Assembly: GCA_946410455.1 (NCBI GenBank)
Contig: CAMKAJ010000015.1
Span: 1 to 52,845, forward strand
Reading direction: 5' to 3'
DNA length: 52,845 bases
DNA from: an uncultured Bacteroidales bacterium
GTDB lineage: Bacteria; Bacteroidota; Bacteroidia; Bacteroidales; UBA932
The notes under the pieces are model-generated. The model ran no database searches. It saw nothing but the letters and a program-made list of their open reading frames with translations, and was not told the DNA's origin. The stretch's first letter is position 1; every line of letters begins with the position of its first letter. Positions 1 through 10,008 of the stretch are shown piece by piece. A program made the position numbers and the translations under genes.

Positions 1-1664
<1,664 letters not shown>

Positions 1665-1855
1665 CGTACTTTGTGAATCACACTTTGACGACTAACGTCT
1701 CGTGTTCTTACTCGTTTTGCCATGAAATTGTAGCCCTCACAACTCGAAAAAACTTCGAATTTATTTAGACTAATCTCATTTTACCTCGTTATCTCTCTCA
1801 GTATTGTCAAAGAACTTTTCTTTTGTTTAAATCCCCCTCCTTTCGGAAGGGGATG
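1665..1855 (-). promoter_or_regulatory. 23S rRNA leader with boxA-like antitermination site
   Basis: Between the promoter and the 23S 5' end is a leader of about 185 nt. It contains GTTCTTTGACAAT on the minus strand (1803-1815), which resembles the boxA antitermination element of rRNA operons. A GC-rich hairpin lies right at the predicted transcript start (1833-1853), and smaller hairpins lie nearer the 23S (for example GACG/CGTC around 1685-1700), perhaps forming the processing stem. No tRNA is present. Confidence 0.6.
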
Positions 1856-1886
1856 CAAAGGTAGTCATTTTTTTTAACCTACCAAA
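1856..1886 (-). promoter_or_regulatory. Bacteroidota promoter for the 23S rRNA
   Basis: On the minus strand, TACCTTTG (1856-1863) matches the TAnnTTTG -7 box exactly, and TTTG (1883-1886) lies 19 bp upstream as the -33 element. It is flanked by A/T tracts, as expected of strong rRNA promoters in this phylum. Predicted transcription start is near 1850. Confidence 0.75.
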
Positions 1887-1927
1887 TTTTTTTTAATATT
1901 TTTTACAAATTCTTCAGAAAAACCCTT

Positions 1928-4525
1928 CTAAAGCGTCCGCGCAATTGTATAAGTTCCTGCCTCGTACTCACTGGAAGCGTATTCTCCGGGGAGGGTGACA
2001 GATGCGGTGGCGCCGGAAGGGATGGTGAAGTTCCATATCCAACTGTCGCCCTCGTAGCGCCAGGCACTCTTGATTGTGCCGGCGGCAGAGTCGTATTCTG
2101 CATCTATCCATCCGAGCCGCTTGTCGGGCACGGGCTTCATGATGATATGCTTGAATCCCGGGCAGGCAGGGTCTGCTGCTATGCCGGCAGCACTCTCCCA
2201 TATCCATTCGCACACGCACCCGTACGCGTAATGATTAAAGCTGTTCATGCCCTTGGGCCCCATTCCGCCGTCCAGCGTGTAGCTGTTCCAGCGCTCCCAG
2301 ATTGTAGTGGCGCCATTATCGATGGAATACAGCCAGCTGGGGTTCTTGCGCTGGAAGAGCAGGTCCCATGCCAGGTCGGCCATGCCGTTCTCGGTCAGGG
2401 TGCTCATGAGGATAGAAGTGCCCAGGAAGCCGGTCTGCAGGCAGCCGCCGTGCTGAGCGAAGTTGATGCGAAGGCGTGCCTTGAGAGCCTGGAGGTCTGC
2501 AGGATCGGTGATGATGCCGTTGCGCAGGGCAAACAGCGCGGGAGTCTGCATGGTATTGAGTATCTGAGTCTTGAAGCTCCCGTCGGGCTCTATGAAGCGC
2601 TCAGCCAGATACGCGCGGGCCTCATCTTCCATGGCCTGCCAGCGAGAGGCGTCGCGCCCGGTAGCGGCGGCCATATCCCTCATCATTCCGGCATCGATGG
2701 CCCAATACGAGGCGCAGAGGAAGTTCCAATATTCCACCGCCTCGCTCTTGAGCGTACGGTTTCCCTTTGCGTCCTTATTATATATACCGCCGCCGCAAGA
2801 CTCCAGAGGCTCGTAGCTCAGCCAGTCGGCCCACTGGAAGTTGCCGTTCTCGCTCGCCAGCGCACTGTGGTCGTACTTCACGGCGCTTATGTGGTTCATC
2901 CACAGTTCCATGGAGTCCCAGCACTCATCTACGATGGAGTTGTCGCCGAACTGCTTCCAGATGGTCCAGGGCACGATTACGCCGGCATCGGCCCAACCGA
3001 GGCGGCACATAGAGCTGGGCTCGGCGCCATATTGGGCCAGAGGGGCCACTCCGGGGAATCCGCCGCTGGGCGTCTGGGTGTCGCGCATGTCGCGCATCCA
3101 TTTATGGAAGAAGCGGTCCGTGGCAGCAAAGAAGGTACCGGTCTCGGAGAACACCTGCGTGTCGGCCGTCCAGCCCAGGCGCTCATTACGCTGAGGGCAG
3201 TCGGTAGGCACAGAGAGGTAGTTGGAGCGCTGGCCCCACAAAGTATTGGAGATGAGCTTGTTGATGCTCTCGTCGCCAGTGCTGATGCGGCCGGTTTCCA
3301 GCTCTCGGGCGATAGACGTTACAGGAATGGATTCGATGGAGCGGAACACCACGGGGCTGCTCGCGGTAACTGAGATGAAGCGGTAGCCGAAGAAGGTGCA
3401 GTGCGGATAATAGCTCACGAAGCCCTTCTGCGGACCGAAGATGTAGCTGAGAATCATGCCGTACTCGGGAATGCGCAGGTTGGTGCGGTGCACACTGCCC
3501 TCGGGGCCGTCCATGCCGCGGCTATGGGCGCCGCAACCATCGTTGAGCAGCTCGCCGGGGAGGCAGCGGAGCTCGGTGCCCTCGGCGGCCTTGAACTCGA
3601 AAGAAGGCACTGCGGCGGCATTCTGGCCAAAGTCCACCACCAGCGTTTCGTCGGGGTTCAGCTTAATCTGCTCGCCCGCTTTGTACTCACGCAGCACGAC
3701 CACCTTGCCGTAGGCATCGTCCGTCGCGCCCTCGACGTCCTTCCAGACATAGGCCTGCACGGGCTTGAGAGCAATGTCGCGGCGCAGATAAATCTCTGCA
3801 CCGGCAGTGGGGACGATTTCGCCCTGGAACTCCTCGTTCACCTCGGGGAGGCCCAACTCCAGAGGAATCTCGTAACCGGGGAGCTCACGTGCGTCGTACT
3901 CCTCGCCGTCGAAGATTGCCGCATGCTTCACGGGGCCGGCAATTCCGGCGCGCCAGTTGTCGGCGGTGGTGCCGACGAGCTCGGTGCTGCCGTCGGTATA
4001 AGTGTACTCTATTACGCTGCGGAAGGCACATTTATGGCCTACCATACCGTCGTGGCCGCCGGGAGTCACGGTTTTGTCTGCCCACCAGCCGGGCGTCACC
4101 TGTGCAGCAAAGACATTACGCTTGCCGGCACCCTTCACTACAGCGTCAGTAATATCATAGGTGTACGAAATCTTGGTCTTGCCCCAATGGGTAAATCCGG
4201 GCTTGAGGACCTCCTCTCCAACTATATTGCCGTTGATATACAGCTCATAAACACCAAGTCCCGTAGTCATCCACTTCACGGACTGAACCTTCTTCTCATT
4301 GAGCATATAGGCCACGAACCAGCTGGCACCATCTGCGGCGCGGCAGTTCTCCTTGGAATGCACAGCGCCCGTAACCACGGGAGCATCTGCAGCAGATAGC
4401 CACTCGGAGCACTCCCAAGCAGTGTCTGACAGAGGGTCTGTAAGATTGCCTACGGTACCTGCGGGCTTTGCGCAGGAAGCGGCAAACAGAACTAAAACAA
4501 CAGAAAGAAAGACTGACTTTTTCAT
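1928..4525 (-). CDS. alpha-L-rhamnosidase lipoprotein, GH78
   Basis: 865 residues, in the usual range for GH78. The N-terminus is a lipoprotein signal peptide (MKKSVF..., lipobox AASC), so the enzyme is probably membrane-anchored. A rhamnosidase N-terminal beta domain follows (about 60-230, with ELYINGNIVGEEVLKPGFT). The (alpha/alpha)6 catalytic domain lies around 400-760 and carries the family signature DCPQRNERLGWTADTQ near residue 445, which contains acidic catalytic residues. It releases terminal L-rhamnose from plant glycans or glycosides. The gene stands alone, with its own TAnnTTTG box 20 bp upstream and the 23S promoter about 40 bp beyond its stop. No SusC/D pair adjoins it, so it may act alone or with a distant locus. 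Confidence 0.92.
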   Translation of the reverse strand: MKKSVFLSVVLVLFAASCAKPAGTVGNLTDPLSDTAWECSEWLSAADAPVVTGAVHSKENCRAADGASWFVAYMLNEKKVQSVKWMTTGLGVYELYINGNIVGEEVLKPGFTHWGKTKISYTYDITDAVVKGAGKRNVFAAQVTPGWWADKTVTPGGHDGMVGHKCAFRSVIEYTYTDGSTELVGTTADNWRAGIAGPVKHAAIFDGEEYDARELPGYEIPLELGLPEVNEEFQGEIVPTAGAEIYLRRDIALKPVQAYVWKDVEGATDDAYGKVVVLREYKAGEQIKLNPDETLVVDFGQNAAAVPSFEFKAAEGTELRCLPGELLNDGCGAHSRGMDGPEGSVHRTNLRIPEYGMILSYIFGPQKGFVSYYPHCTFFGYRFISVTASSPVVFRSIESIPVTSIARELETGRISTGDESINKLISNTLWGQRSNYLSVPTDCPQRNERLGWTADTQVFSETGTFFAATDRFFHKWMRDMRDTQTPSGGFPGVAPLAQYGAEPSSMCRLGWADAGVIVPWTIWKQFGDNSIVDECWDSMELWMNHISAVKYDHSALASENGNFQWADWLSYEPLESCGGGIYNKDAKGNRTLKSEAVEYWNFLCASYWAIDAGMMRDMAAATGRDASRWQAMEDEARAYLAERFIEPDGSFKTQILNTMQTPALFALRNGIITDPADLQALKARLRINFAQHGGCLQTGFLGTSILMSTLTENGMADLAWDLLFQRKNPSWLYSIDNGATTIWERWNSYTLDGGMGPKGMNSFNHYAYGCVCEWIWESAAGIAADPACPGFKHIIMKPVPDKRLGWIDAEYDSAAGTIKSAWRYEGDSWIWNFTIPSGATASVTLPGEYASSEYEAGTYTIARTL

Positions 4526-4544
4526 TGCATTATCGGTTAACCTT

Positions 4545-4552
4545 CAAATGTA
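4545..4552 (-). promoter_or_regulatory. -7 box of the GH78 gene
   Basis: TACATTTG on the minus strand matches TAnnTTTG. The predicted start of transcription is about 10-15 nt ahead of the ATG at 4525, so the leader is very short. Confidence 0.55.
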
Positions 4553-4573
4553 ATGAAAAAAACGCAAAAAGCG

Positions 4574-5029
4574 TCAATTTGCGCTGTCTCTCAGAGCGTT
4601 TACCAGCCGCACTACATCGCGGCCGATGCCCTCGAGCTCATAGCCGGTGATTATGCGGGTTACGGTGATGCGGTCTTCCCAGAGGCGGGTGATGCGGTCG
4701 CCGGTGGAGCGCTTGCGGTAGCACAGCTTTCCGCCGGGGCACTGCTCACGCACGTAGGAGTGGGCCTCCATTACGCGGTCCAGGACGGCCTGCGCCTCCT
4801 CGTCCGAGCCGGGGACCAGTGCAGGGCGCCTGGTGTAACCGAAGCGCGGATAGATTGCAGCAAACGCCGCCATCATCAACGCAATCTGCCACAGCGAATC
4901 GTAGCCGTTGACGAAAATCTTGGAGATGTCGGAGTCTACTACCTTCGCCACAATGAGTACAGCGATGATGAGGGAAAGTATCACCATCAGCTGTACAAAG
5001 TATTTAACGGCGCGAATCAGGTATCTCAT
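4574..5029 (-). CDS. small two-TM membrane protein of unknown function
   Basis: 151 residues. Two hydrophobic helices are visible at about residues 11-32 (FVQLMVILSLIIAVLIVAKV) and 45-62 (LWQIALMMAAFAAIYP). A charged cytoplasmic-type tail of about 85 residues follows, with a Cys pair (EQCPGGKLCYRK). The start codon overlaps the stop of the transketolase C subunit by 4 bp (ATGA), so translation is probably coupled. I do not recognise a characterised family. Coupling to a metabolic enzyme gene is not in itself evidence of a metabolic role. Confidence 0.75.
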   Translation of the reverse strand: MRYLIRAVKYFVQLMVILSLIIAVLIVAKVVDSDISKIFVNGYDSLWQIALMMAAFAAIYPRFGYTRRPALVPGSDEEAQAVLDRVMEAHSYVREQCPGGKLCYRKRSTGDRITRLWEDRITVTRIITGYELEGIGRDVVRLVNALRDSAN

Positions 5030-5979
5030 TTGCGTGCGATAGCTTTCTTGGCGGCGGAGGCAAGGCCGGCGGCATCGAATCCCCAGGCCTTCATAAGCTC
5101 GGCGGGGGTTCCGGACTGGCCGAACTTGTCTTCTCCGTTTACGAACTCAATGGGAGTGGGCAGCGATGCGGCGGCAACACCGGCAACGGCCTCGCCCAGA
5201 CCTCCGGCCCAGTTGTGCTCCTCTGCAACCACTGCGCAACCGGTCTTGCGGAGCGACGCAAGAATGGCCTCTGCGTCCAGCGGCTTGACGGTAGCGACAT
5301 TCAGCACTTCTGCGCTAATACCTTCTGCCTCAAGGGCTTCCGCTGCCTGAAGGCCCTCCCACACAAGGTGGCCGCAAGTAATGATGGTCACGTCCTTACC
5401 CTCGTTCAGATTGTACACCTTTCCTATTACGAAGGGCTCGTCTGCCGGGGTGAAATTGGGCACGGCAGGGCGACCGAAGCGCAGGTACACGGGACCGTCC
5501 CACTCAGCAGCGGCAACGGTGGCGTTCTTGGTCTGGTTATAATCGCACGGCACTACTACAGCAAGCCCGGGCAGCGCACGCATGAGGGCGATGTCTTCCA
5601 TGGTCTGGTGCGTTGCACCATCCTCTCCGAGGGTAATGCCGGCATGAGAAGAGGCAATCTTCACGTTGGTATGACCGTAGGCCACCTCCTGGCGCAGCTG
5701 GTCATACACGCGGCCGGTAACGAACTCCGCAAAGGAGCCGATAAAAGGAATCTTGCCGGTGATGGCAAGTCCCGCAGCCACTCCAACCATGTTGGCTTCT
5801 GCGATTCCGCACTGTATAAACCTCTCGGGGAACTCTGCCGCAAAAGCGTCCATCTTAAGAGACCCCTTCAGGTCTGCCGTGAGAGCGAGCACCCGCTCGT
5901 CTTTACGTCCGGCTTCCACGAGCCCTGCTCCGAAGCCGCTTCGGGTATCAACCTTACCCTGGTCTGTGTATTTTTTCAT
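5026..5979 (-). CDS. transketolase, C-terminal subunit
   Basis: 317 residues, matching the pyrimidine-binding plus C-terminal domain half of split transketolases. Visible features: the acidic RFIQCGIAEANMVGVAAGLA segment (about 53-72) with the Glu that activates the TPP aminopyrimidine ring, ITLGEDGATHQTMEDIAL (about 114-131), and a C-terminal domain from about 185. With the N-terminal subunit (6824-7663) it should form the heteromeric enzyme of the non-oxidative pentose phosphate pathway. The subunit genes would normally be adjacent, but here a lipoprotein gene separates them. This gene now has its own TATATTTG promoter. Confidence 0.93.
   Translation of the reverse strand: MKKYTDQGKVDTRSGFGAGLVEAGRKDERVLALTADLKGSLKMDAFAAEFPERFIQCGIAEANMVGVAAGLAITGKIPFIGSFAEFVTGRVYDQLRQEVAYGHTNVKIASSHAGITLGEDGATHQTMEDIALMRALPGLAVVVPCDYNQTKNATVAAAEWDGPVYLRFGRPAVPNFTPADEPFVIGKVYNLNEGKDVTIITCGHLVWEGLQAAEALEAEGISAEVLNVATVKPLDAEAILASLRKTGCAVVAEEHNWAGGLGEAVAGVAAASLPTPIEFVNGEDKFGQSGTPAELMKAWGFDAAGLASAAKKAIARK
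5935..5979 (-). repeat. short direct repeat, transketolase copy
   Basis: The first 15 codons of the transketolase C subunit. They are copied in diverged form at 6763-6804; after one codon of length difference, 26 of 33 aligned bases agree by hand count. At protein level TDQGKVDTRSG pairs with TNQGKVNTRRG. Confidence 0.75.
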
Positions 5980-6021
5980 TATATTGTTGTTAGTTAATAC
6001 TACGTAGGTGTAAGCACTCTA

Positions 6022-6051
6022 CAAATATATTGTCTTTAAACGAAACAGCAA
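6022..6051 (-). promoter_or_regulatory. promoter of the transketolase C subunit
   Basis: TATATTTG (6022-6029, minus strand) matches TAnnTTTG, with TTG (6049-6051) 19 bp upstream. It lies in the spacer between the lipoprotein stop and the transketolase start, giving a leader of about 35 nt. It would keep this subunit expressed independently of the lipoprotein gene ahead of it. Confidence 0.6.
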
Positions 6052-6057
6052 TCATTA

Positions 6058-6804
6058 TTATTCGAAAGCGGCTTCATCCATTTCGTGATAAAGATGTATT
6101 AAATGGCCATTGGTAATTCTCAGTGTGTCTCCTACCGTTGGTGACCCCGTCCACCCTTCTGGAACTGCCGTAATTACCTCTTCGAATTCAAAATAAAAAT
6201 CCAGCACTTTACCTACACCCCATTTTAGCGAATGGCTGAATTTGAAGGAACTGGACAATAGTTTAACCTCATATCCATTGAACGTAGGGATAATATCCCA
6301 GTCGTCTCCATCTTTTGGATTTAATGTTTGACTGGCAAAGTCCGATATTAGTGCAGGATGATACAAAACAATATCATCGGAAGATGAATACGCTACATTC
6401 TTCTTAAACTTTCCTTGACCAGGTCCGAGAATATGAAGATACAAGCCGCTATGCATTATATTAAATGCGAGTTTGCTATAATCAAACAGCAAACTCCTAC
6501 TCTCACTGTCGTAATGGGAGCCCGAATAAAAGCGTAAGAATCGTGGCCAATTTTGATACTCTGGCCTATGAGTCATAAACAGGCTTCGTCCTCTATCTGT
6601 CTCAAATATGCTCTCCGCCTCTACTTTCTCTCCATTCACTTCAAATTCAAGAGTCCACCCAAAAAAATCCCGGTTGGGATAAATGATATCTTCCAGCGTA
6701 TCCTTACTGCATGAAGAAAAAGCCAGCAAGGCAGTGAGGGCAATGCACAATAAACCCGTCAGGCCACGTCGGGTGTTAACCTTGCCCTGGTTCGTCTCCT
6801 TCAT
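6058..6804 (-). CDS. AT-rich lipoprotein inserted between transketolase subunits
   Basis: 248 residues. The signal peptide has an unusually long n-region (MKETNQGKVNTRR), then a hydrophobic core and lipobox FSSC at about residue 33, so it is probably a lipoprotein. The rest is a beta-rich, aromatic-rich domain that I do not recognise. Two things are odd. Base composition is clearly more AT-rich than both neighbours. And the first 14 codons are a diverged copy of the start of the transketolase C subunit, with which the protein shares no function. The start is 19 bp after the transketolase N stop, where the C-subunit gene would be expected. Inference: a transferred gene landed here and took over the native start region. 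Confidence 0.8.
   Translation of the reverse strand: MKETNQGKVNTRRGLTGLLCIALTALLAFSSCSKDTLEDIIYPNRDFFGWTLEFEVNGEKVEAESIFETDRGRSLFMTHRPEYQNWPRFLRFYSGSHYDSESRSLLFDYSKLAFNIMHSGLYLHILGPGQGKFKKNVAYSSSDDIVLYHPALISDFASQTLNPKDGDDWDIIPTFNGYEVKLLSSSFKFSHSLKWGVGKVLDFYFEFEEVITAVPEGWTGSPTVGDTLRITNGHLIHLYHEMDEAAFE
6763..6804 (-). repeat. short direct repeat, lipoprotein copy
   Basis: The first 14 codons of the lipoprotein gene match codons 1-15 of the transketolase C subunit (5935-5979). Together the two copies flank the AT-rich insert. Similarity may extend a few bases upstream of both ATGs (TATTA and CAA motifs). Confidence 0.75.
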
Positions 6805-6823
6805 ATTGGCTGTTTTTGTCTTA

Positions 6824-7663
6824 CTAATAATCGCCTAAAGTTTCTTCCAGTTGTTTGAGAGCTTCTTCGCACTGCTCGGCGGAGGGGGCTTTGCCGTGCC
6901 ATTTATGGGTACCGGCCATGAAGTATACGCCGTGTCCCATCTCTGTGCGGAACAAAATCATCTTGGGCTTGCCGTTTGCGGCACGTGCAATCTCGAAAGC
7001 ACTCAGGATGGACTCGTAGTCGTGCCCGTCGGCCTCGATAACCTCCCAGCCAAAGGCGCTCCACTTGTCGCGAAGGTCACCCACGCCGCCTACATTGTCT
7101 ACGGGGCCGTCGATCTGCTGGCCGTTCCAGTCGGTGAACGCCACCAGATTATCCAGCTGATGGTGAGCCGCCCACATTCCGGCCTCCCAGATCTGGCCTT
7201 CCTCACTCTCGCCGTCACCCAGCAGGCAGAACACGCGGGTGCCGTCGCCACCGAGCTTCTTGCCAAGCGCCATGCCGGCAGCGCAGGAAAGTCCCTGGCC
7301 GAGCGAGCCGGAACTTTGGAATACGCCGGGCAGGGCGTCTGTTACGCAGGGGTGGCCCTGAAGGCGGGAGCCGAATTTACGCAGAGTTCCGAGTTCCTTG
7401 GGCTCAAAGTAGCCGGCTCGGGAGAGCACGGAATAGTAAACCGGAGCAAGATGACCGGCAGAGATAATAAAGGCGTCCTGCCCCTGCGCATCGCGGCGCC
7501 AAGTAGCGGGATCGTGCTTCATCTCGCTGAAATACAATGTAGTAAGAACATCGGTAATACCAAGAGAACCGCCCGGATGACCAGACTTTGCAGCGGTGAC
7601 CATGCGCACGATATCTCTACGTACCTGAGATGCAATTTTGCCTAATTCTTGAGTGTCTGCCAT
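6824..7663 (-). CDS. transketolase, N-terminal subunit
   Basis: 279 residues, the usual length of the TPP-binding half of split transketolases. Visible motifs: KSGHPGGSLG (about 26-35) with the catalytic-site His, the SSGSLGQGLS loop (about 117-126), and the thiamine diphosphate/Mg motif starting GDGESEEGQIWEA and closing with Asn in TDWNGQQ about 30 residues on. It pairs with the subunit at 5026-5979 for two-carbon transfer in the pentose phosphate pathway. Its TATATTTG box lies at 7700-7707, in a divergent arrangement with lepA. Confidence 0.94.
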   Translation of the reverse strand: MADTQELGKIASQVRRDIVRMVTAAKSGHPGGSLGITDVLTTLYFSEMKHDPATWRRDAQGQDAFIISAGHLAPVYYSVLSRAGYFEPKELGTLRKFGSRLQGHPCVTDALPGVFQSSGSLGQGLSCAAGMALGKKLGGDGTRVFCLLGDGESEEGQIWEAGMWAAHHQLDNLVAFTDWNGQQIDGPVDNVGGVGDLRDKWSAFGWEVIEADGHDYESILSAFEIARAANGKPKMILFRTEMGHGVYFMAGTHKWHGKAPSAEQCEEALKQLEETLGDY

Positions 7664-7699
7664 ATATGATTAGTGTTTGTTGTTTTTAGTGCCAATTCA

Positions 7700-7707
7700 C
7701 AAATATA
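7700..7707 (-). promoter_or_regulatory. -7 box of the transketolase operon
   Basis: TATATTTG on the minus strand. The ATG at 7663 follows about 37 bp downstream, and the spacer is A-rich. It forms one half of a divergent promoter pair with lepA. Confidence 0.6.
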
Positions 7708-7719
7708 GCAAAAATAGCG

Positions 7720-7727
7720 TATCTTTG
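7720..7727 (+). promoter_or_regulatory. -7 box of lepA
   Basis: TATCTTTG matches TAnnTTTG. It ends only 8 bp before the lepA ATG, so the transcript would have almost no 5' leader. Confidence 0.6.
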
Positions 7728-7735
7728 CATCCGTT

Positions 7736-9520
7736 ATGGAAATGAACCGAATTCGCAATTTCTGCATCATAGCTCATATAGATCACGGTAAGAGCACTTT
7801 GGCAGACAGACTGCTGGAACTCACCAGCACGCTGTCTGCGCGCGATATGGAGAACCAGGTGCTGGACGACATGGACCTGGAGAAGGAAAAGGGTATCACC
7901 ATCAAGAGCCACGCTATCCAGATGAGCTACAAAGACTACCGGCTCAATCTTATCGACACTCCTGGCCACGTGGACTTCAGCTACGAGGTTTCCCGCAGTA
8001 TCGCATCTTGCGAGGGAGCGCTGCTGGTGGTAGATGCATCGCAAGGCGTTCAGGCTCAGACCATTTCTAACCTCTATATGGCCATAGACCACGGGCTGGA
8101 GATCATTCCGGTGCTCAACAAGATAGACATGGAGTCCGCTCAGGTAGAGGTAGTTACTGACGAAATCTGCGACCTCCTGGGCTGCGCCCCTGAAGACGTA
8201 TATAAAGTCTCTGCACGCACCGGCGAGGGAGTTCCGCCCATTCTGGATGCAATAATAGAGAAGATTCCCGCGCCGCAAGGAGACCCTCAAGCACCCCTTC
8301 AGGCCCTCATCTTCGACTCTGTTTTCAATAGCTTCCGTGGCGTAATCGCCTACTTCAAAATCAAGAACGGCAGCATACGTAAGGGTGACAAAGTAAAGTT
8401 CTTCGCCACCGGAATGGAGTACGAAGTAGAGGAAGTGGGCTCGCTCAAAATGAAGCTGATTCCCGGCGCAGAAGTGGGCTGCGGCGACGTTGGCTACATC
8501 ATCACCGGCATCAAGAGTGCTGTAGAAGTTAAGGTGGGCGATACCATCACGCAGGTCGTAAATCCTTGCGCCGAGGCAATCGCCGGCTTTGAAGAAGTGA
8601 AGCCCATGGTCTTTGCCGGTATGTACCCTGTGCAGGCCGACAAGTTCGAGGAGTTGCGGGCTGTTCTGGAGAAATTCCAGCTCAACGACGCCTCCTTCGT
8701 GTACGAGCCCGAGAGCTCGCTGGCCCTTGGAAGCGGCTTCCGCTGCGGTTTTCTGGGACTGCTGCATCTGGAAATCGTGCAGGAGAGGCTCTTCCGCGAG
8801 TTCGACATGGACGTCATAACCACCGTGCCCAACGTATCCTATAAAGTATATACGATGCAGGGCGAGGTGCTCGACGTGCACAACCCTTCCGGACTGCCGG
8901 CTCCCACGCTCATAGACCATATCGAGGAGCCGTTCATCCGCGCGCAGATAATCAGCAAGACCGAGTTCTTCGGCCCCATCATGAAGCTCTGCCTGGACCG
9001 TCGCGGCACGCTGGTGAGCCAGCATTACATTACTGCTGAGCGAGTTGAGCTCAACTACGACATGCCGCTGAGCGAGATAGTGTTCGACTTCTACGACAAG
9101 CTGAAGACCATAAGCAAGGGTTACGCCTCGTTCGACTATCACATCACCGGCTACCGCAATGCCAAGCTGGTGAAGCTGGATATCTTGCTCAACGGAGAAC
9201 CTGCCGACGCCCTTTCTACCCTCATTCACGAGGACAACGCCTATACCTTCGGACGCAAAATGTGCGAAAAGCTCAAGGAGCTCATTCCCCGCCAGCAGTT
9301 CGACATCCCCATCCAGGCGGCAATCGGGGCCAAGATTATTGCCCGCGAGACCGTAAAGCAGGTGCGTAAAGACGTTACCGCCAAGTGCTACGGCGGCGAT
9401 GTTACCCGTAAGCGCAAGCTCCTGGAGAAGCAGAAGGAAGGCAAGAAGCGCATGCGCCAGATTGGCACCGTACAAGTGCCCCAGAGCGCCTTCATGGCTG
9501 TGCTCAAGCTGGATTCATAG
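7736..9520 (+). CDS. lepA: elongation factor 4 (LepA), ribosomal GTPase
   Basis: 594 residues, full length. The GTPase domain shows G1 AHIDHGKST (13-21), G3 DTPGHVDF (about 74-81) and G4 NKID (about 128-131). The EF-G-like domains II, III and V follow, then the LepA-specific C-terminal domain ending near [16 protein letters not shown]. It binds ribosomes and is implicated in ribosome back-translocation and 30S biogenesis. Two in-frame ATGs (7736 and 7742) are possible starts; because the -7 box ends at 7727, transcription probably begins at or next to the first ATG, making the mRNA leaderless or nearly so. The gene is monocistronic, followed by the hairpin-rich stretch. Confidence 0.97.
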   Translation: MEMNRIRNFCIIAHIDHGKSTLADRLLELTSTLSARDMENQVLDDMDLEKEKGITIKSHAIQMSYKDYRLNLIDTPGHVDFSYEVSRSIASCEGALLVVDASQGVQAQTISNLYMAIDHGLEIIPVLNKIDMESAQVEVVTDEICDLLGCAPEDVYKVSARTGEGVPPILDAIIEKIPAPQGDPQAPLQALIFDSVFNSFRGVIAYFKIKNGSIRKGDKVKFFATGMEYEVEEVGSLKMKLIPGAEVGCGDVGYIITGIKSAVEVKVGDTITQVVNPCAEAIAGFEEVKPMVFAGMYPVQADKFEELRAVLEKFQLNDASFVYEPESSLALGSGFRCGFLGLLHLEIVQERLFREFDMDVITTVPNVSYKVYTMQGEVLDVHNPSGLPAPTLIDHIEEPFIRAQIISKTEFFGPIMKLCLDRRGTLVSQHYITAERVELNYDMPLSEIVFDFYDKLKTISKGYASFDYHITGYRNAKLVKLDILLNGEPADALSTLIHEDNAYTFGRKMCEKLKELIPRQQFDIPIQAAIGAKIIARETVKQVRKDVTAKCYGGDVTRKRKLLEKQKEGKKRMRQIGTVQVPQSAFMAVLKLDS

Positions 9521-9548
9521 AAGCGCTGGCGCCCAACTCTCTATCACC

Positions 9549-9606
9549 CCACGGTTACGCATTTTGCCTGCCCGGCGGCCTGATACAAGGGCCGCCAACC
9601 GCGTGG
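9549..9606. repeat. nested inverted repeat
   Basis: The outer arms are CCACGGTT (9549-9556) and AACCGCGTGG (9597-9606), pairing with a 2-nt bulge. The inner stem is a perfect 7-bp GGCGGCC/GGCCGCC (9574-9580, 9590-9596). No T-tract follows. Confidence 0.65.
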
Positions 9607-9612
9607 TTATTA

Positions 9613-9656
9613 GAGCCACGAAATCAATGGGAGATGGCTCTGGTGTATTTCGTGGC
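9613..9656. repeat. overlapping, mutually exclusive inverted repeats
   Basis: GCCACGAAAT (9615-9624) pairs perfectly with ATTTCGTGGC (9647-9656). GAGCC (9613-9617) can instead pair with GGCTC (9636-9640). The two left arms overlap, so only one stem can form at a time. Confidence 0.6.
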
Positions 9657-9695
9657 AAAAAGTTTAACCGGGACAGCGGCCAGGTAAAAGGACAG

Positions 9696-9733
9696 TGCTC
9701 GTAGAGGTGTCATGACTTGTACCCCTACGAGCA
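9696..9733. repeat. hairpin of the N12 family, copy 1
   Basis: TGCTCGTAGAGGT (9696-9708) faces ACCCCTACGAGCA (9721-9733) across 12 nt, with one mismatch. An A-tract follows on the plus strand. Confidence 0.75.
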
Positions 9734-9747
9734 AAAAAGCTTGAAAT

Positions 9748-9785
9748 TGCTCGCACAGGTACAGGTTGATGTACCTCTACGCGCA
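9748..9785. repeat. hairpin of the N12 family, copy 2
   Basis: TGCTCGCACAGGTACA (9748-9763) faces TGTACCTCTACGCGCA (9770-9785), imperfect in the outer part. The AGGT and ACCT cores are 12 nt apart. It is related in sequence to the copy at 9696-9733. Confidence 0.75.
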
Positions 9786-9818
9786 GTGAAGATAATTCTG
9801 GACCAGGAAGATGGTCGG

Positions 9819-9850
9819 GAAAGGACTGGGAAGGGGCTGACAGTCCTTTC
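9819..9850. repeat. hairpin of the N12 family, copy 3
   Basis: GAAAGGACTG (9819-9828) pairs perfectly with CAGTCCTTTC (9841-9850) across a 12-nt loop. The arm sequence differs from the other copies, but the geometry is the same. Confidence 0.7.
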
Positions 9851-9954
9851 GCAGACAGTCCGGGCGGCGGAAGTTTCCCTCGGGCGAGCGAAATGGCAGG
9901 AGTGCGAGCTGCAACAAAACCCGCAATGTAGAACTTCCCTTCAAACTAAACTGT

Positions 9955-9986
9955 TGCCGGAGGTACATCCTGTTGGACCTCCGGCA
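9955..9986. repeat. hairpin of the N12 family, copy 4
   Basis: TGCCGGAGGT (9955-9964) pairs perfectly with ACCTCCGGCA (9977-9986) across a 12-nt loop. Confidence 0.78.
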
Positions 9987-10008
9987 GCAAAATGGGCTCA
10001 AAATGCGA

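Noticed and set aside
1665..1900. 16S-23S spacer with tRNA-Ile/tRNA-Ala
   Set aside because: No cloverleaf or 16S 3' end could be found; the stretch holds a promoter and leader instead.
3401..4399. 332-residue plus-strand reading frame opposite the rhamnosidase gene
   Set aside because: It lies wholly antisense to a clear GH78 gene, has no recognisable domain and no promoter box. High GC makes long antisense frames common here.
7697..9475. 592-residue minus-strand reading frame opposite lepA
   Set aside because: Full overlap with an unmistakable LepA gene; the translation has no plausible fold or start context.
9696..9733. rho-independent terminator of lepA
   Set aside because: A strong hairpin, but followed by A residues on the plus strand. 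The T-run lies on the wrong side for the minus strand too.
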